Source: Candidatus Sulfotelmatobacter sp.
GTDB taxonomy: Bacteria; Acidobacteriota; Terriglobia; Terriglobales; Acidobacteriaceae
Assembly (NCBI GenBank): GCA_030049565.1
Contig: JASIKQ010000638.1
Coordinates: forward strand, 1 to 6,627
Reading direction: 5' to 3'
DNA length: 6,627 bases
The notes beneath the pieces are model-generated. The model was not told where the DNA came from, ran no database searches, and was given only the letters and a program-made list of their open reading frames with translations. Position 1 is the first letter of the stretch, and each line of letters begins with the position of its first letter. The translations under genes were made by a program, and so were the position numbers. Shown here piece by piece: positions 4,945 to 6,627 of this stretch.

Positions 4945-6099
4945 ATGAGCACGCTTTTAGCAGACACGCAGTCGGACAAGAGAGCTGACCTGGCAGGCCC
5001 AGGTATTGGCGATTACAACCAACTCGAAAAAATTCTGCCGCTGGGCTATCGCTCGGTTCTCACTCCGAAAGAAACTCAGCTGGCGGTCTTCCAGGTAAAG
5101 CGTTATATCGCCGACAACCTGTGCAAAGAGCTGAACCTCATGATGGTGGAAGTGCCGCTCATCGTTGACGCGGAAGCCGGCGTCAACGACATGCTCGATC
5201 GCGACGGATCGCGCACGCCAATTCAGTTCCATATTTCTAACGATCGGAATCAGCATCCCATCGACGCGCAAGTAGTGCAGGCGGCCACCAAGTGGAAGAG
5301 GGTGGCGCTGAAGCAATTCGACTGCCGCGCCGGCGAAGGCATCTGCACCGATATGCGCGCCGTGCGCAAAGATTATTTTCTCGACCACGATCATTCCGCC
5401 TACGTCGACCAGTGGGATTGGGAGCGCGTGATTCTTCCCGAGCAGCGTAATCTCGAATTCCTGAAGAAACTCGTGCGCAACATTTGGAAGGTCTTGGTTG
5501 GGGCCGAACGCTTTGCGCAGGAGTTATTTCCCATACTAAAGGACTCGCGCTATCCCAACCTGCCGGAAGAAATCGTATTTCTGCACGCCGAAGAAATACT
5601 TGACCGCTACCCTGACTTGCCGCGCAAGCAGCGGGAAACCGCAATCCTGCAAAAATATCCGGCGATCTTTATCATCGGAATAGGCTGGCCGCTGAAAGAC
5701 GGTTATCCCCACGAAATGCGCGCCGCCGACTACGATGACTGGATCACCGACACAAAGTTAGAAACCGGCAAAGATACCCGCGGATTAAACGGCGACATTC
5801 TGGTCTGGAATCATGTGACCAAGCGCAGGCACGAGTTGAGCTCGATGGGAATTCGAGTGAATGCGGAAACGTTGCGACGCCAGCTGGAAATGGCGAAGCT
5901 GCTCGACAATCTCAAATTCCCCTATCACCAGGGCATTATCCACAACGAGCTTCCCCTCTCCATCGGCGGCGGCATCGGCCAGTCACGCACGCTTATGCTG
6001 CTTCTGCGCAAAGCACATTTGGGCGAAGTCAGTGTCACGGTGTGGCCGAAAATTCTGAAGGAGATGTGCGCGAGGAAGAATATTTTCGTCTTGGAATGA
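4945..6099 (+). CDS. asnA: AsnA, ammonia-dependent asparagine synthetase
   Basis: This cytoplasmic enzyme (aspartate-ammonia ligase) converts aspartate, ammonia and ATP to asparagine, AMP and pyrophosphate. Its fold is related to the catalytic core of class II aspartyl/asparaginyl-tRNA synthetases. The 384 residues cover the whole family: TKWKRVALKQFD (115-126), GEGICTDMRAVR, YVDQWDWERV (153-162), HAEEILDRYPDLP, ADYDDW (261-266), LNGDILVW (281-288), ELSSMGIRV (297-305) and GGGIGQSR (341-348). Positions aligned by eye with E. coli active-site residues are kept, including Asp82, Lys118, Asp158, Asp284 and Arg304. Overall it reads closer to the Bacteroides-type AsnA (as recalled) than to the E. 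coli enzyme, notably in LPLSIGGGIGQSR and LRKAHLGEV. About 25 polar residues precede the usual N-terminus, and the start is backed by AAGGAG. It stands alone, divergent from tldD and followed by a hairpin. No glutamine-hydrolysing domain is present, so it is not AsnB. Confidence 0.97.
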   Translation: MSTLLADTQSDKRADLAGPGIGDYNQLEKILPLGYRSVLTPKETQLAVFQVKRYIADNLCKELNLMMVEVPLIVDAEAGVNDMLDRDGSRTPIQFHISNDRNQHPIDAQVVQAATKWKRVALKQFDCRAGEGICTDMRAVRKDYFLDHDHSAYVDQWDWERVILPEQRNLEFLKKLVRNIWKVLVGAERFAQELFPILKDSRYPNLPEEIVFLHAEEILDRYPDLPRKQRETAILQKYPAIFIIGIGWPLKDGYPHEMRAADYDDWITDTKLETGKDTRGLNGDILVWNHVTKRRHELSSMGIRVNAETLRRQLEMAKLLDNLKFPYHQGIIHNELPLSIGGGIGQSRTLMLLLRKAHLGEVSVTVWPKILKEMCARKNIFVLE

Positions 6100-6106
6100 T
6101 GAGGAA

Positions 6107-6123
6107 GGGCGTCAGCGACGCCC
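6107..6123 (+). terminator. Hairpin after asnA, possible terminator
   Basis: GGGCGTC and GACGCCC form a perfect 7-bp GC-rich stem with a 3-nt loop (AGC), 7 nt after the asnA stop codon. The bases that follow are a G/T mix, not a clean T-run. It is therefore either a weak intrinsic terminator or an mRNA 3'-end stabilising stem. Confidence 0.5.
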
Positions 6124-6150
6124 GGTTGTTTGGTTGGTAGGACAAGGCAT

Positions 6151-6228
6151 GCGGCTACATTGAGGGGTGCGACCGGTATTTCCGACTGGCCGGAGATGCT
6201 CGCGGTGGTGTCTATATCGTGTAGCCGC
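6151..6228. repeat. Long-range inverted repeat in the asnA downstream gap
   Basis: GCGGCTACA (6151-6159) and TGTAGCCGC (6220-6228) are perfect 9-bp inverted arms separated by 60 nt. Further pairings nest inside: GCGA 6169-6172 with TCGC 6200-6203, and CCGG 6173-6176 with CCGG 6190-6193. Together they could form a closed, branched or bulged RNA structure ending 19 nt before the membrane-protein ATG. It may be a structured leader, a small RNA or the remnant of a short repeat element. It matches no RNA family I recognise. Confidence 0.4.
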
Positions 6229-6247
6229 TGGTTTATAGCGAAGACCA

Positions 6248-6627
6248 ATGACCAACCCGCAGATTGATTGGACTGTGACGTGGAAGTTCTTCCATACCCA
6301 GTTCTTTTGGATCTACTTGGGCGTTGGCATACTTATCAGGATTACTTCTGCAATCTGGCTCAAGCCGGTTCCGCTCGCTAGGGCGAGTCTTTGCACCGTA
6401 GCCTCCAGCGCGGCGGCGGCTCTTGTAAGCACCTGGTTCCCTTTCATTCCGATCGTCGCTGGCTTGATCCTGGTCAGCACTGCCGGCTACGCTGCTGGCT
6501 ATTCCGTGCCGATCACCGTGCCAATTGTCGCCGTTTCATTGGGCCTCGAAACTGCATCTGTCGATGCGGTCCTCCTTCGATTGTTACTGAAAAAATCTGT
6601 AAAAGGGCGGCTCGCGGTACTGCTCAT
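6248..6627 (+). CDS. Putative integral membrane protein, cut by window end
   Basis: An open frame of 126 codons runs off the right edge with no stop. ATG at 6248 is the first possible start, because TAG lies in frame at 6236-6238. The ribosome site is weak (GAAG-like purines at 6240-6243). The protein begins with a short polar stretch and is then strongly hydrophobic. Likely membrane segments lie near residues 18-38, 50-83 (one long or two short) and 88-114. They are followed by a basic loop, KKSVKGR (115-121), which would face the cytoplasm by the positive-inside rule, and the start of another hydrophobic stretch. Trp and aromatic residues cluster at the predicted interfaces. I do not recognise the family; the LGLET-to-RLLLKK segment recalls small multi-pass membrane proteins of unknown function. 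It lies on the same strand as asnA after a hairpin and a 148-nt gap, so it is probably transcribed separately. Confidence 0.65.
   Translation, partial: MTNPQIDWTVTWKFFHTQFFWIYLGVGILIRITSAIWLKPVPLARASLCTVASSAAAALVSTWFPFIPIVAGLILVSTAGYAAGYSVPITVPIVAVSLGLETASVDAVLLRLLLKKSVKGRLAVLL

Noticed and set aside
5925..6248. A 107-codon minus-strand open frame overlapping the end of asnA and the following gap
   Set aside because: Most of it is antisense to the conserved AsnA C-terminus and the remainder covers the hairpin and inverted repeat; no family resemblance.

Overview
The window carries six recognisable genes and fits a free-living, moderately GC-rich bacterium. The TldD/TldE pair, a PilZ protein paired with an orphan LuxR-type regulator, and the general codon style suggest Acidobacteriota (a Koribacter- or Terriglobia-like soil lineage). 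That is an inference from gene content and style; the window holds no rRNA or other phylogenetic marker that settles it. I see no insertion sequence, phage gene, tRNA, rRNA or CRISPR array.

Layout. Positions 1-398 hold no confident gene, only a weak 95-codon plus-strand ORF. From 399 to 4769 four genes lie on the minus strand, so they are transcribed right to left: tldD (4769-3303), tldE/pmbA (3263-1866), a PilZ-domain gene (1730-1281) and a NarL/LuxR-family response regulator (1256-399). tldD and tldE are 38 nt apart. PilZ and the regulator are 24 nt apart. A 135-nt gap separates the two pairs, so two operons or one long one are both possible. A 175-nt divergent control region (4770-4944) separates tldD from asnA. 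asnA (ammonia-dependent asparagine synthetase) runs rightward at 4945-6099, followed by a perfect 7-bp hairpin and a 148-nt structured gap. An integral-membrane protein gene begins at 6248 and is cut by the window end.

How the genes work together. TldD and TldE form a heteromeric zinc peptidase that degrades or trims unfolded or ribosomally made peptides. The zinc ligands (HExxxH and a late Cys) are visible in TldD and absent from TldE, as in characterised pairs. The PilZ protein and the regulator look like a two-gene signalling unit, but both have lost canonical input residues. The PilZ keeps only one Arg of its RxxxR c-di-GMP motif. The receiver has Glu in place of the phosphoacceptor Asp, one of the two acidic-pocket residues missing, and Arg in place of the conserved Lys. 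AsnA makes asparagine from aspartate, ammonia and ATP and has no obvious functional tie to its neighbours.

The least ordinary features are the degenerate PilZ/pseudo-receiver pair, a three-unit octamer repeat with a small hairpin just before the tldE start, overlapping mutually exclusive palindromes in the tldD-asnA control region, and a long-range inverted repeat upstream of the last gene. No wholly new multi-gene system is evident.
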